Counted from the stretch's first letter, positions 1 to 9,211 are shown. The stretch: 64,000 bases of DNA from GCA-2705995 sp965661625 (GCA_965661625.1 CBFIEM010000007.1:62001-126000); one strand, 5' to 3'. Program-made: numbers and translations. The notes: generated by a model not told the origin, from the sequence alone.

Positions 1-196
1 AAAACAGGCGACCGCCACTTAAAAGCGCATCTACAGCTGAATTTACAACAGCTTCAATTTGAGGAATGGCTTTTTCAACAGCTAGAGGAACCGTTTTATC
101 TTCACTGTTGATATCGGATAAAAGTTGTGTAGTCGACTTATGCTCCAAGTCGGAGTATTTCGAAATGGCTTCTGTGACGCGATTATCCTTTTTCAC
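1..196 (-). CDS. murQ: N-acetylmuramic acid 6-phosphate etherase, N-terminal part (runs off the window)
   Basis: Only the first 65 codons are present; the rest lies beyond position 1. The translation contains the family's N-terminal signature: NEDKTVPLAVEKAIPQIE-like spacing (here SEDKTVPLAVEKAIPQIE) followed by SGGRLF, which opens the SIS sugar-isomerase fold. MurQ removes the lactyl ether from MurNAc-6-phosphate during recycling of cell-wall sugars in the cytoplasm. The only start in frame is GTG at 196-194, inside the last codons of the upstream dehydrogenase gene, giving a 14-bp overlap that suggests coupled translation. The identification rests on recognising the motif; the catalytic region is not visible. 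Confidence 0.8.
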   Translation of the reverse strand, partial: MKKDNRVTEAISKYSDLEHKSTTQLLSDINSEDKTVPLAVEKAIPQIEAVVNSAVDALLSGGRLF

Positions 197-2627
197 GAGT
201 ATACATTGCTGGAAACTGTTCAGGATCGAATTCGTTCATGGTTGCATAGGCTGCATCAAAAATATCATCAACACTTGGCTTAGAAAAGTAATCACCATCT
301 GTTCCGTAAGCCGGACGATGGGGCATTGCCGTAAGGGTAGTTGGCTTTGAATCGAGAAATTGATACCCGCCTTGTTGTTCAAGAACTTGCTGAAGAATAT
401 AAGCTGAAGCACCCCCGGGAACATCTTCATCAACAACTAACAAACGATTTGTTTTTTCCAACGACTTGACGATGTCGTTGGAGCGATCAAAAGGAAGCAA
501 GGTTTGCACATCAATCACTTCCAAGGAAACACCTACTTCTTGTAGAAGCTTTGCCGCATCTAAACACATGCGCACCATAGAGCCGTATGTTACAAGCGTG
601 ATATCAGCACCAGTAAGCATGGTTTCAACAACACCAAGGGGAGTGCGGTAGCTCCCAATATTTGTTGGAGCTTTTTCTTTCAAGCGGTAACCATTAAGCG
701 ATTCGATTACAATTCCCGGATCATCTCCATTAAGCAGGGTGTTATAAAACCCTGCTGCTTGGGTCATATTACGCGGAACGCATAAATGAACTCCTCTAAT
801 TCCATTTAGGATCATACCCATTGGCGATCCACTGTGCCATATACCTTCTAATCTATGGCCTCTTGTTCGAATAATTAAGGGGGCTTTTTGTCCGCCCTTG
901 GTACGGTACTGAACCGTAGCCAAATCGTCGGATATGATTTGTAAGCAGTAATGGAGGTAGTCGAGGTATTGTATTTCTGCAATGGGTCTCAATCCGCGCA
1001 TTGCCATCCCTATTCCTTGTCCAATTATGGTTGCTTCTCGAATTCCAGTATCTGAAACGCGAAGCTCTGAATGCTTTGCTTGGAGTCCTTCAAGGCCTTG
1101 GTTTACGCCTCCAATTTTACCTGCATCCTCTCCAAAAATCAGAACCTCAGGTCGATCAGCTAAAATCCGGTCGAAATTATCCCTTAAAATTTCGCGTCCA
1201 TCCATTAGCGGAGCTTCTTCATCATATTCGGGCGCAACTCCCTCAATCAGCAATGGTGAATCATCCGACTGACTCCATAGGTTTCCACTGTAGCGGTCTT
1301 GGTTCTTTTGATGATCTTCAGCCATCCAATCCTCAAGGGCTTGACGAGAAGGAATGGTTTCGCCAATAGACTTTCTTAAGGCTATTTTTACGGTTTCATA
1401 AATCAGTTTACGAGTAGGCTCGGTGTCATTATTCAATTTATCAAGAGCTGGCTGAATGAAAACGCCATTGGCACTTTCGCTAATAATGGGCGTGATGAGC
1501 TCATTAACCCGCTTTACATCTGATTTGATTGAACTTATAAATTCATCCCATGCTTTTTTCTTGCCGTCTCGAACAGTTTTTTTAGCAGCTTTACGGATAT
1601 CATCTAATTCATTTTCAGCAGCTACTTCTTTTTTGAGAATCCACTCGCGTAATTTTTCGATGCCATCGTATTCAGCTTCCCAAGCTAATCGATCCTTTGA
1701 CTTATAGCGTTCGTGTGATCCAGAGGTACTGTGACCTTGGGGTTGAGTAACTTCTTCTACATGCACAAGAACGGGGATTTGCTCCTCACGAGCAAGAGCT
1801 ACAGCTTTTTCATAGGTCAGACAAAGTTGAGCGTAGTCCCAGCCTTTTACGTTGAAAATTTCAAACCCTCTTTTATCTTCGTTTCGCTGAAAACCTGCTA
1901 GTGCTTCAGAAATACTTTCTTTAATGGTTTGGTACTTTTTATCAACTGAAATCCCATAACCATCATCCCATACCGACATTACCAGCGGAACCTGAAGAAC
2001 ACCAGCTGCGTTCATAGTTTCCCAAAAAAGGCCCTCTGAGGTAGATGCGTCGCCTATGCTGCCAAACGCAACTTCATTTCCTTTACTGGTGAATTTTTTA
2101 AAGTCGTTAGCTTTTTGAAGTGCCTTTGAGTTACGATAGATTTTAGATGCCTGGGCTAGGCCTAAAAGTCTAGGCATTTGTCCGGCGGTAGGTGAAATGT
2201 CAGCACTTGAGTTTCGTTGTTTGGTTAGGTCTTTCCATTGACCATTTTCATCCAATGAACGCGAAGCAAAGTGCCCGTTCATTTGACGACCTGCACTTGC
2301 AGGGTCTGCTTCAATACTGGGATTTGCATAGAGTTGTGCAAAAAATGATTCAACAGATAATAATCCAGCAGCCATCATCCAAGTCTGATCTCGGTAATAC
2401 CCAGATCTGAAATCCCCATTTTGAAATTGCTTTGCTAAGGCAATTTGAGCAATTTCTTTACCATCACCGAAGATACCGAACTTAGCCTTTCCAGTAAGTA
2501 CTTCTCGGCGACCCAAAAGGCTCATTTCCCGACTAATACAGGCGAGTTCGAAGTCCTCTAAAACCTCTTTTTTAACATCAGATGGAACGGTTGATTTGAT
2601 GTTCTTTTCGTCTGTAGTTTCCGGCAT
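183..2627 (-). CDS. Fused 2-oxoacid dehydrogenase E1 (alpha + beta subunits)
   Basis: This 814-aa thiamine-diphosphate enzyme is the decarboxylating E1 of a pyruvate- or branched-chain-type 2-oxoacid dehydrogenase complex. The N-terminal half is E1-alpha-like, with the ThDP/metal motif GDASTSEGLFWETMNAAG followed by SVWDDGYGIS. The C-terminal half, from about residue 470, is E1-beta-like, with GEDAGKIGGV, GIREATIIGQGIG, GSPMGM and DVQTLLPFD. Separate subunit genes are the rule in most bacteria; this fused form is common in Bacteroidota. I chose ATG at 2627 because the longer frame opens with a TTG (2663) lying inside the promoter -7 element. The substrate cannot be told from sequence. Its 3' end overlaps murQ. 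Confidence 0.88.
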   Translation of the reverse strand: MPETTDEKNIKSTVPSDVKKEVLEDFELACISREMSLLGRREVLTGKAKFGIFGDGKEIAQIALAKQFQNGDFRSGYYRDQTWMMAAGLLSVESFFAQLYANPSIEADPASAGRQMNGHFASRSLDENGQWKDLTKQRNSSADISPTAGQMPRLLGLAQASKIYRNSKALQKANDFKKFTSKGNEVAFGSIGDASTSEGLFWETMNAAGVLQVPLVMSVWDDGYGISVDKKYQTIKESISEALAGFQRNEDKRGFEIFNVKGWDYAQLCLTYEKAVALAREEQIPVLVHVEEVTQPQGHSTSGSHERYKSKDRLAWEAEYDGIEKLREWILKKEVAAENELDDIRKAAKKTVRDGKKKAWDEFISSIKSDVKRVNELITPIISESANGVFIQPALDKLNNDTEPTRKLIYETVKIALRKSIGETIPSRQALEDWMAEDHQKNQDRYSGNLWSQSDDSPLLIEGVAPEYDEEAPLMDGREILRDNFDRILADRPEVLIFGEDAGKIGGVNQGLEGLQAKHSELRVSDTGIREATIIGQGIGMAMRGLRPIAEIQYLDYLHYCLQIISDDLATVQYRTKGGQKAPLIIRTRGHRLEGIWHSGSPMGMILNGIRGVHLCVPRNMTQAAGFYNTLLNGDDPGIVIESLNGYRLKEKAPTNIGSYRTPLGVVETMLTGADITLVTYGSMVRMCLDAAKLLQEVGVSLEVIDVQTLLPFDRSNDIVKSLEKTNRLLVVDEDVPGGASAYILQQVLEQQGGYQFLDSKPTTLTAMPHRPAYGTDGDYFSKPSVDDIFDAAYATMNEFDPEQFPAMYTREKG

Positions 2628-2660
2628 GCCTTGAGTTTTTGATGTGATTTCAAAGAGCTG

Positions 2661-2668
2661 CAAAGATA
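2661..2668 (-). promoter_or_regulatory. TAnnTTTG promoter -7 element for the E1 gene
   Basis: The minus strand reads TATCTTTG here, matching the Bacteroidota -7 consensus TAnnTTTG. It ends 33 bases before the chosen ATG at 2627. A clear TTG at the -33 position is not seen, so this is a motif match and not a proven promoter. Confidence 0.5.
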
Positions 2669-2725
2669 ATGAATTAGGTCATTTTTTTGGGTGATTGTAT
2701 GTGTTGATTTTGATATGTATATCAT

Positions 2726-2752
2726 GAAAAAGGGCAATCACCTCTGATTGCC
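2726..2752 (-). terminator. Rho-independent terminator of the PspC operon
   Basis: A 9-bp perfect stem (GGGCAATCA / TGATTGCCC, 2731-2739 with 2744-2752) has a four-base loop. On the minus strand it is followed by a run of five T. It lies about 50 bases past the stop codon of the PspC gene and before the E1 promoter. Confidence 0.8.
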
Positions 2753-2804
2753 CCTTGCTTAGATTGCCTAACTAAGCTACTATACTACTATGTTGGTTTA
2801 ACAG

Positions 2805-4475
2805 TTAGTTTAATTCGAGGTTTAGCGTATCATTGCCAGATTGAATTGAGATCCTTCCCTCTCCTTTAACAACGGTTTTATTCGTCGTGAATTTGTCGCA
2901 TTCAAGTCCATTAGGCCCCATGCTCCAAAAGTTGTTTACCATGTGATGATCAAATGTGCCAGTTGTATTGTCTACGTCATCTAGCATATACTTCAGGTTT
3001 CTAGAAAGAAACACTGTTTTACCAGTTGGCACCAAAATGTTCACGCTTACTTTTTGAATGCGGTATTTGTTGGCAAGTGGAATTTCAAGGTAATTATCAA
3101 GGTCCAAGTTATTTTGATTGATTTGCCAGGTATACTCAATTTGTTCTGCACGATGCTCAGCTTCTTTGAATGCGCTTCCCTTTGCTAACTTATCTACCAT
3201 AATTTGAAAATTAGAATCAGGGGATTGCTTTATATCCAAATCAACATGGGTGTATTTAAAGTTTGTTTCATTCCAAATCCCTATTAACTCTTCATCAAAC
3301 TCCATTTTATTCCCTGAAGGGTAGGGGCTCATAAACCGCGCATCAACGTACAGTGTATCAGAATCGATAACGTTCAAAGGTTCAACTTTACTGATGGTTG
3401 CGTTTCCCTTAAATTTACTGATTGTACTGAAGAAGGAATACCCAATAAAGAGAATCCCAAGGATCCAAGTCCCAAAAAGTCCCCAACCAACACTTCGATT
3501 ATTCATGCGGTAATCAGTTAGTAGCTTGATACCTCCAAATATGAGTGCCACTAGTGGTATAATGGTTACAAAGGCGATACCGATAAACATGAGGTATAAT
3601 TGAGCGTTACTCGCAAAAACAAACTCAGTTAAGTCACTGAATAAGAAAGGGGTTATGCTAATCATTCCGAATGATTCTGCAGCAGTTCCAAGACCAAATA
3701 AACTTATTATCAGTGCCAGAATAAGTGCGCCACCTATGAGAATAAATATTCCTCCAATTAATTTTCCTAGCGCTTTAACAAATAACGTCAGCAAACGAAC
3801 AACGAGTTGGATAACTCGCTCAATAGTGTTCTGCGCCTTTCGGGAATAAACAGATGCTTCACCAGAACTTGCAAAACCAGATATCTTGTCAGATACTTTG
3901 GTGAATTCATTTTCGATTGTCCTTCCTATATTACTGACGTTAACTGGCTCCCCCCGCATTTCGAGTTTTTCAGCTGCTGTTACAGCTTTGGGAACAATAA
4001 TCCAGAGGATAATGTATACAAGTAGACCTGTTCCAAAGCCAAAAAAGGAGACAAGAAAAGCTAACCGGAACCATATCGCATCTGTTCCGAAGTAATGACC
4101 GATACCGGAGCATACTCCTCCTAGAATAAAGCGATCGGGGTCGCGGTACAATTTTTTACTTCTTGGTGTTGAATGGTATGATTTCCCTGTCCCAGATGCA
4201 TTTGCTTCTTCTTCGTCTAAATAGTCTTCCGGCTTACCCATTGTAGCGATTACAAAATCGATATCTGCTAAAGAAACCACATTGCGATTTGCGCCTATTC
4301 GATCAGTTAGTAAGTCTGCTATTCGCGCTTCTATATCAGCCATTATTTCATCACAGCCCTCAGAATCGCTGAAGTAACTTCGAATGGTGTCCAAATACCT
4401 TCGGAGTGTTTCAAAGGCATCGTCATCTATGTTGAAAACGATCCCAGCTATGTTTATTTGAATTGTTTTTTTCAT
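2805..4475 (-). CDS. PspC-domain membrane protein
   Basis: This 556-aa inner-membrane protein has three parts. Residues 1-95 form a soluble acidic N-terminal region found in Bacteroidota PspC proteins. Around 107-167 is a PspC domain (KKLYRDPDRFILGGVCSGIG, then a hydrophobic helix ending in WIIVPKA). Further hydrophobic segments around 225-360 are followed by a C-terminal beta-rich region of about 200 residues. PspC proteins sense or respond to membrane stress. It is the last gene of a three-gene operon, 10 bases after the PadR regulator. Such PadR-PspC pairs are frequent in this phylum and suggest envelope-stress control, though the inducing signal is unknown. Confidence 0.8.
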   Translation of the reverse strand: MKKTIQINIAGIVFNIDDDAFETLRRYLDTIRSYFSDSEGCDEIMADIEARIADLLTDRIGANRNVVSLADIDFVIATMGKPEDYLDEEEANASGTGKSYHSTPRSKKLYRDPDRFILGGVCSGIGHYFGTDAIWFRLAFLVSFFGFGTGLLVYIILWIIVPKAVTAAEKLEMRGEPVNVSNIGRTIENEFTKVSDKISGFASSGEASVYSRKAQNTIERVIQLVVRLLTLFVKALGKLIGGIFILIGGALILALIISLFGLGTAAESFGMISITPFLFSDLTEFVFASNAQLYLMFIGIAFVTIIPLVALIFGGIKLLTDYRMNNRSVGWGLFGTWILGILFIGYSFFSTISKFKGNATISKVEPLNVIDSDTLYVDARFMSPYPSGNKMEFDEELIGIWNETNFKYTHVDLDIKQSPDSNFQIMVDKLAKGSAFKEAEHRAEQIEYTWQINQNNLDLDNYLEIPLANKYRIQKVSVNILVPTGKTVFLSRNLKYMLDDVDNTTGTFDHHMVNNFWSMGPNGLECDKFTTNKTVVKGEGRISIQSGNDTLNLELN

Positions 4476-4485
4476 GATTTGTATG

Positions 4486-4809
4486 CTATTTTTTCAGTTT
4501 GTTCACGGCAGTTTCGAGCTCTTTCCATGTGATGTTTAACTCACTTAAAAATGTCCTGCCCAATTCGGTTAAGGTGTAATATTTTCTTGGAGGTCCTGAC
4601 TGTGATTCTTCCCATCTATATGTTAAAAGTCCTGCGTTTTTTAAGCGTGTTAACAGTGGATAAAGTGTGCCTTCAACAACAATTAATTTCGCGTCTTTTA
4701 GATGAGCAATTATATCCGAAGGATACATTTCCTGATTGTTCAGGATAGAAAGAATACATAGTTCAAGAACCCCTTTGCGCATTTGCGCTTTCGTGTTCTC
4801 TATTTTCAT
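4486..4809 (-). CDS. PadR-family transcriptional regulator
   Basis: This small 107-aa protein has a winged helix-turn-helix typical of PadR: MRKGVLELCILSIL at the N-terminus, then EGTLYPLLTRLKNAGLLTYRW and RKYYTLTELG in the wing. PadR proteins are dimeric repressors that respond to ligands or stress. Its ATG overlaps the stop codon of the upstream exported-protein gene (ATGA, 4806-4809), and it is followed at 10 bases by the PspC gene. It therefore probably controls its own operon. No operator was identified. Confidence 0.88.
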   Translation of the reverse strand: MKIENTKAQMRKGVLELCILSILNNQEMYPSDIIAHLKDAKLIVVEGTLYPLLTRLKNAGLLTYRWEESQSGPPRKYYTLTELGRTFLSELNITWKELETAVNKLKK

Positions 4810-5246
4810 CTTTTTTTATTGATTTCTAGGTTGCCTATAATGGAGAGTAATACCACAGAGCTATCATCATCTTCATTAAAAAAATGAATTTCAGTTATGT
4901 GGGTTTGATTTTCTTTCGTAAAAAAGGTCAGGTTGTCGTGGTTGTCTTTTAATTGTTTCTTTTTATAGCCCAATTCAAGCATTCGTTGTGATAATTCTTG
5001 CCTGAACGCGGGGTCATCATTCATAGTAAAAGCCAGCTTGGTGTAATGAATATCACCAGTTACTTTCATTTCCTGATTATTCAGGTCGAAGTGAGTATCA
5101 ATATCGTTAATGTCTTTGTTGAGGCTTACAGACCAAACACGCTCTGATTGATCGAGGAAGTCATATACAGATTTAGCAGAAAATTCCTGAGCATTGAGTT
5201 GCCCAGTAAGGCTAATTGCATAAAATAATAAACCGAGTAGTTTCAT
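4806..5246 (-). CDS. Small exported protein of unknown function, first gene of the PadR-PspC operon
   Basis: I do not recognise a family with certainty. The protein is 146 aa from the ATG at 5246, which begins a classic signal peptide (MKLLGLLFYAISLTG, cleavage near LNAQ). A longer frame from 5282 would put 12 polar residues ahead of the signal and is less likely. The mature part is charged and lysine-rich at the end, without membrane segments, and is probably periplasmic or outer-membrane associated. It overlaps padR by 4 bp, so it is the lead gene of a PadR-PspC operon and may be the envelope-facing effector of that response. Confidence 0.7.
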   Translation of the reverse strand: MKLLGLLFYAISLTGQLNAQEFSAKSVYDFLDQSERVWSVSLNKDINDIDTHFDLNNQEMKVTGDIHYTKLAFTMNDDPAFRQELSQRMLELGYKKKQLKDNHDNLTFFTKENQTHITEIHFFNEDDDSSVVLLSIIGNLEINKKR

Positions 5247-5358
5247 CCCTTTTGATTTGTATAGCACAGATATGTCTATCAAAAGGTATTATGCAAAACA
5301 TAGTACTAAGTAAATGATGAACGGTTCAATTAATGTGATAAGCGGCAAAATAACAGGG

Positions 5359-8175
5359 TCAGCTCAATTTGGGAGTTAAAAACCTCCCTGTAACGCTTGC
5401 TTTTGAATTGATGAGATCTTCTGGTGTTCCAGCAAACACAAGTTCTCCACCTGCAGCTCCTCCTTCTGGACCGAGGTCTATCACCCAGTCTGAATTCTTA
5501 ATCACTTCAACGTTATGCTCGATGACAATAAGTGAATGACCTTGTTCGATAAGCGCATTAAACGCTGTTAGAAGTTTGTTGATATCGTGAAAGTGCAATC
5601 CCGTTGTTGGTTCATCAAATATGAATAAGGTTTTAGCCTGGGATTTACCTTTCGATAGAAATGACGCCAATTTAATTCGTTGAGCTTCCCCGCCCGATAA
5701 TGTAGATGAAGCTTGGCCAAGCTGGACGTAGCCCAGCCCTACATCTTGCAATGGTAAGAGTTTGTCGATTATTTTTTTTGCGCGCTTAGCGTCGTCTTCG
5801 TTGAAAAAATTTATGGCTTCATCTATTGTCATTGAAAGGATGTCGGCGATAGATTTTCCCCGGTATTCAACTTCTAAAACATCACTTTTGAATCGTTTTC
5901 CTTTGCAAGCATCGCACTCAAGGTGGATATCTGCCATGAACTGCATTTCAACTTTAACTTCTCCTTCGCCTTTACATTGATCACATCTTCCGCCATCAAC
6001 ATTGAATGAATAATACGCAGGTTTGTACCCCCTTAATTTTGAAAGTGGTAAAGCTGCAAAAAGAGCCCTGATTTCATCATATGCCTTTACATACGTTACA
6101 GGATTAGACCTAGAGCTTTTGCCAATAGGGTTTTGGTCGACCAATTCAACTGCTTCTATGGATTTATAATCTCCTCTGATTTCCTTGAATTCGCCCGTTG
6201 CTTTGTTGTACGTTCCGTACATTTTCTGCAACGCAGGATATACTATTTGTTTGACCAGGGATGTTTTCCCAGAACCAGAAACTCCAGTTACAGCTACCAT
6301 TGCTGAAAGGGGGAAGGAAACGTCAATATTCTTGAGGTTATTTTCACGAGCTCCAATAATGTCAATCGACTTCGTCCAGGTTCTTCTGCTCGACGGAGTA
6401 GCTATTTCTTTTCTTCCTGTAAGGTACTCTGCAGTTAAGCTTTTCCCTCCGTGGATGAGGTCGTCATGATTTCCTTGAAAAACTAATTCACCTCCATGCA
6501 CCCCGGCCTCGGGTCCAAGATCAATGATTTCATCGGCAGCTCGCATGATGTCTTCCTCGTGCTCAACTACAATGACTGTATTCCCTAAACGCTTTAAATT
6601 TTGAAGAACTCCGATGAGTCGCTCCGTGTCGCGGGGATGAAGACCAATGCTCGGCTCATCAAGAATGTACATCGAACCTACAAGGCTGCTCCCCAAAATA
6701 GTTGCTAAATTAATGCGCTGGGATTCACCTCCACTAAGTGAATTTGATAGTCGGTTTAACGTTAAATAGCTCAATCCAACTTCTTGTAAATAGCTCAGTC
6801 GACTTTGTATTTCTGTGAGTAGTCTTTTTGCAATTTGCTGTTCGTGTGTTTCCAACTTATGGTTTAATGCATCGAACCAATTTGCCAAATTAGCGATGGA
6901 CATTTTCACCAAAGCTGTAATTGGTTCACTCCCTACCTTTACATACTTAGCATCCCGACGAAGTCTGCTGCCACCACAGGCATCGCAACTCGTTTTTCCG
7001 CGATACCGCGATAGCATTACGCGGTATTGAATTTTATAACTCTTTTCTTCTAATTTTTTGAAAAAGGCATGAAGACCTTTAAAGTGTTTATTACCCGTCC
7101 AGAGCAATTCGTATTCTTCTTCAGTAAGGTCGTAAATTGGTCTATGAATCGGAAAGTCGAATTTAGATGCATTCATCATGAGTGCATCTTTCCATGTGCT
7201 CATTTTTTCACCTTTCCAACAAACAATGGCATCATCGTAAACGGAAAGCGCTTTGTTGGGAATAACTAAGTCTGCATCAATTCCCATTACGCTTCCAAAC
7301 CCTTCACATTTTGGACAAGCACCCAGCGGATTGTTGAAAGCAAAAAAATTAGGAGTAGGCTCGATAAACTCTATGCCATCGCGCTCAAATTGGTTGCTAA
7401 AAACGCGCTTTTCACCGTCATTATTAGTGTAGATATAGCAAATGCCATGACCTTCGAAGAAAGCAGTTTGAATAGAGTCGGCTAACCGGCTTTGATGCTC
7501 TTCATCGTTCTGAACTACTTTGATGCGATCAATTAATAATTCAAGACCTTGCGCGGCAATATCATTAGACTCAATAAGCGACTGAATATCCGCAACTTTC
7601 CCATTTGTAAGCACTTTGGTAAACCCTTGCTTAATGAGTCCTTCGAGCCAATCTATTTGAGTTTGACTTTCGCGCTCTTCACGCGGTGAAGCAATAAACA
7701 CTTTTGTTCCTTCTGGCAGCTTTGAAATGTATGAAACAACATCAGTTACTGAATCGCGTTTCACTTCTTCACCACTAACTGGTGAATACGTCCTTCCAAT
7801 TCTAGCGTAGAGTAACTTGAGGTAATCGTAGATTTCCGTAGTTGTTCCAACTGTAGACCTAGGATTCCTCGTGCTCACTTTTTGCTGAATGGCCATAGCG
7901 GGTGAAATTCCTTTTATGTCATCAACTTCGGGCTTATCGAGTTTGCCCATGAACTGCCGCGCATACGATGAAAGACTCTCCACATACCTACGCTGACCTT
8001 CAGCGTAAAGCGTGTCGAAGGCTAATGATGACTTCCCTGACCCTGATAAACCCGTTATTACCACCAGTTTGTTTCGTGGAATTTTAACATCCACATTCTT
8101 CAGGTTGTGCATGCGCGCTCCTTTGACATAAATTACTTCTTGTAGTGCTGAATTGTCAATGGATGTACTCGGCAT
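5359..8175 (-). CDS. uvrA: Excinuclease ABC subunit A
   Basis: This full-length 938-aa UvrA is the damage-recognition ATPase of nucleotide excision repair. It carries two ABC cassettes. The first Walker A is GLSGSGKSSLAF near residue 42, with signature LSGGESQRINLA. The second Walker A is GVSGSGKTSLV, with signature LSGGEAQRIKLA. Zinc-binding cysteine pairs are visible as CPKCEGFG, CDACGGSR, CDQCKGEGE and CDACKGKRF. The DEPSIGLHPRD and DEPTTGLHFHD Walker B/D-loop segments are intact. It stands alone with its own TAnnTTTG element at 8201-8208, about 26 bases upstream of the ATG. No SOS box was recognised. Confidence 0.97.
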   Translation of the reverse strand: MPSTSIDNSALQEVIYVKGARMHNLKNVDVKIPRNKLVVITGLSGSGKSSLAFDTLYAEGQRRYVESLSSYARQFMGKLDKPEVDDIKGISPAMAIQQKVSTRNPRSTVGTTTEIYDYLKLLYARIGRTYSPVSGEEVKRDSVTDVVSYISKLPEGTKVFIASPREERESQTQIDWLEGLIKQGFTKVLTNGKVADIQSLIESNDIAAQGLELLIDRIKVVQNDEEHQSRLADSIQTAFFEGHGICYIYTNNDGEKRVFSNQFERDGIEFIEPTPNFFAFNNPLGACPKCEGFGSVMGIDADLVIPNKALSVYDDAIVCWKGEKMSTWKDALMMNASKFDFPIHRPIYDLTEEEYELLWTGNKHFKGLHAFFKKLEEKSYKIQYRVMLSRYRGKTSCDACGGSRLRRDAKYVKVGSEPITALVKMSIANLANWFDALNHKLETHEQQIAKRLLTEIQSRLSYLQEVGLSYLTLNRLSNSLSGGESQRINLATILGSSLVGSMYILDEPSIGLHPRDTERLIGVLQNLKRLGNTVIVVEHEEDIMRAADEIIDLGPEAGVHGGELVFQGNHDDLIHGGKSLTAEYLTGRKEIATPSSRRTWTKSIDIIGARENNLKNIDVSFPLSAMVAVTGVSGSGKTSLVKQIVYPALQKMYGTYNKATGEFKEIRGDYKSIEAVELVDQNPIGKSSRSNPVTYVKAYDEIRALFAALPLSKLRGYKPAYYSFNVDGGRCDQCKGEGEVKVEMQFMADIHLECDACKGKRFKSDVLEVEYRGKSIADILSMTIDEAINFFNEDDAKRAKKIIDKLLPLQDVGLGYVQLGQASSTLSGGEAQRIKLASFLSKGKSQAKTLFIFDEPTTGLHFHDINKLLTAFNALIEQGHSLIVIEHNVEVIKNSDWVIDLGPEGGAAGGELVFAGTPEDLINSKASVTGRFLTPKLS

Positions 8176-8200
8176 AGTAATGGGTTTGATTTTAAAGGTG

Positions 8201-8208
8201 CAAAAGTA
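8201..8208 (-). promoter_or_regulatory. TAnnTTTG promoter -7 element for uvrA
   Basis: The minus strand reads TACTTTTG, ending 26 bases before the uvrA ATG. This is a motif match only. Confidence 0.5.
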
Positions 8209-8365
8209 ACTCTATCAAAGGAGATTTGTTTGGTAACAAAAAAAAAAGCATCTTTATCGACGTAAAACAGAAATCATAATCCCTTTTTCCAACGGGATTT
8301 CAAAAAATCATATAGCCTATAGGTACAATATCTACTCTTAAAAATTTTAGTTAGCACACTCAAAG

Positions 8366-8371
8366 AGGAGG
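8366..8371 (+). promoter_or_regulatory. Strong Shine-Dalgarno site of the sigma-factor gene
   Basis: AGGAGG lies five bases before the ATG at 8376, inside AGAGGAGG. Bacteroidota genes rarely carry a strong SD, and most genes in this window have none, so this one stands out and also fixes the start codon. Confidence 0.65.
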
Positions 8372-8375
8372 TATT

Positions 8376-8963
8376 ATGCAGTATGATTTCTTAACAGATC
8401 AAGACTTAGTTGGTCGTTACCTAAAAGGCAAAGAAGAAGCACTTCATATTTTAATTCAACGTCATCAAAGCAGAATTTTCGCATACATCATGAAGTATGT
8501 CAAGGATCAGCAAGTTGCTGATGACATTTTTCAGGAGGTTTTCTTTAAAGTTATACGGACATTAAAGTCTGGTAAATATAGCGAAGAAGGTAAGTTTCTC
8601 CCTTGGGTGATGCGCATTTCTCACAATAAAGTAATTGATCTTTTCAGAGCTCAAAAGCGCGTTCCATTTGTTGATGGGGGAGAGGATTTTGATGTCTTTG
8701 ACCGAATTAAGCATGAAGAGCCATCTGTTGAAGATGAAATTGCTTGGGAACAAGTTAAAGGTGACTTAAAGGAACTGATAGATTTGTTACCAGAAGAGCA
8801 AAAAACGGTATTAAAAATGCGTCACTTTTGTGAAATGAGTTTCAAAGAAATCGCAGAGGAAACCAATGTGAGTATCAACACGGCCTTAGGAAGAATGCGA
8901 TACGCATTAATCAACTTGAGGAAATTAATTGAAGCGAAAAACGTGAATCTACAACGATTCTAA
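8376..8963 (+). CDS. RNA polymerase sigma-70 family factor (ECF type)
   Basis: This 195-aa alternative sigma factor consists of region 2 and region 4 only. Region 2 includes HQSRIFAYIMKYVKDQQ and DDIFQEVFFKVI (residues about 30-75) and WVMRISHNKVIDLFR. Region 4 includes LPEEQKTVLKMRHFCEMSFKEIA with the helix-turn-helix TNVSINTALGRMRYAL. It binds core RNA polymerase and redirects it to particular promoters. No anti-sigma FecR-type gene follows; instead a 54-aa gene lies 80 bases downstream. The strong SD and absence of a membrane partner suggest control by expression level or by the small follower protein, which is inference. Confidence 0.92.
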   Translation: MQYDFLTDQDLVGRYLKGKEEALHILIQRHQSRIFAYIMKYVKDQQVADDIFQEVFFKVIRTLKSGKYSEEGKFLPWVMRISHNKVIDLFRAQKRVPFVDGGEDFDVFDRIKHEEPSVEDEIAWEQVKGDLKELIDLLPEEQKTVLKMRHFCEMSFKEIAEETNVSINTALGRMRYALINLRKLIEAKNVNLQRF

Positions 8964-9043
8964 GGGGTTCATGGGAAAATTTAAAGGGTCACACAATATA
9001 GTCAGAGTTATTGGCGTTAATCGACAAACGCTAAAACAACTAT

Positions 9044-9208
9044 ATGCAAACAAATCTACCCTTGGATTTCTATCTTAATGAAAATAAACCAAATAGACGC
9101 GAGGGCATGCCGAGCAGCGAAACCCTTGCGAATATCAGAAATTACTCGAAGGCTCTTAGTGTAAGAAAGAGCAAGATGTTGAATCACATAGAATTGATAT
9201 TAAACTGA
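9044..9208 (+). CDS. 54-aa hypothetical protein behind the sigma factor
   Basis: A 55-codon frame starts at ATG 9044 and stops at TGA 9208, just before a terminator. It encodes MQTNLPLDFYLNE... ending in LSVRKSKMLNHIELILN: a basic, soluble, probably helical peptide with no signal or membrane segment. It sits 80 bases after the sigma gene on the same strand, and the next gene faces it. From memory, similar small proteins follow sigma factors in flavobacteria, but I cannot confirm that without a search. Possible roles include regulation of the sigma factor; this is inference. Confidence 0.6.
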   Translation: MQTNLPLDFYLNENKPNRREGMPSSETLANIRNYSKALSVRKSKMLNHIELILN

Positions 9209-9211
9209 ACG

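Noticed and set aside
2627..2663. The longer E1 start at TTG 2663.
   Set aside because: The TTG lies within the TATCTTTG promoter element; ATG 2627 fits the family.
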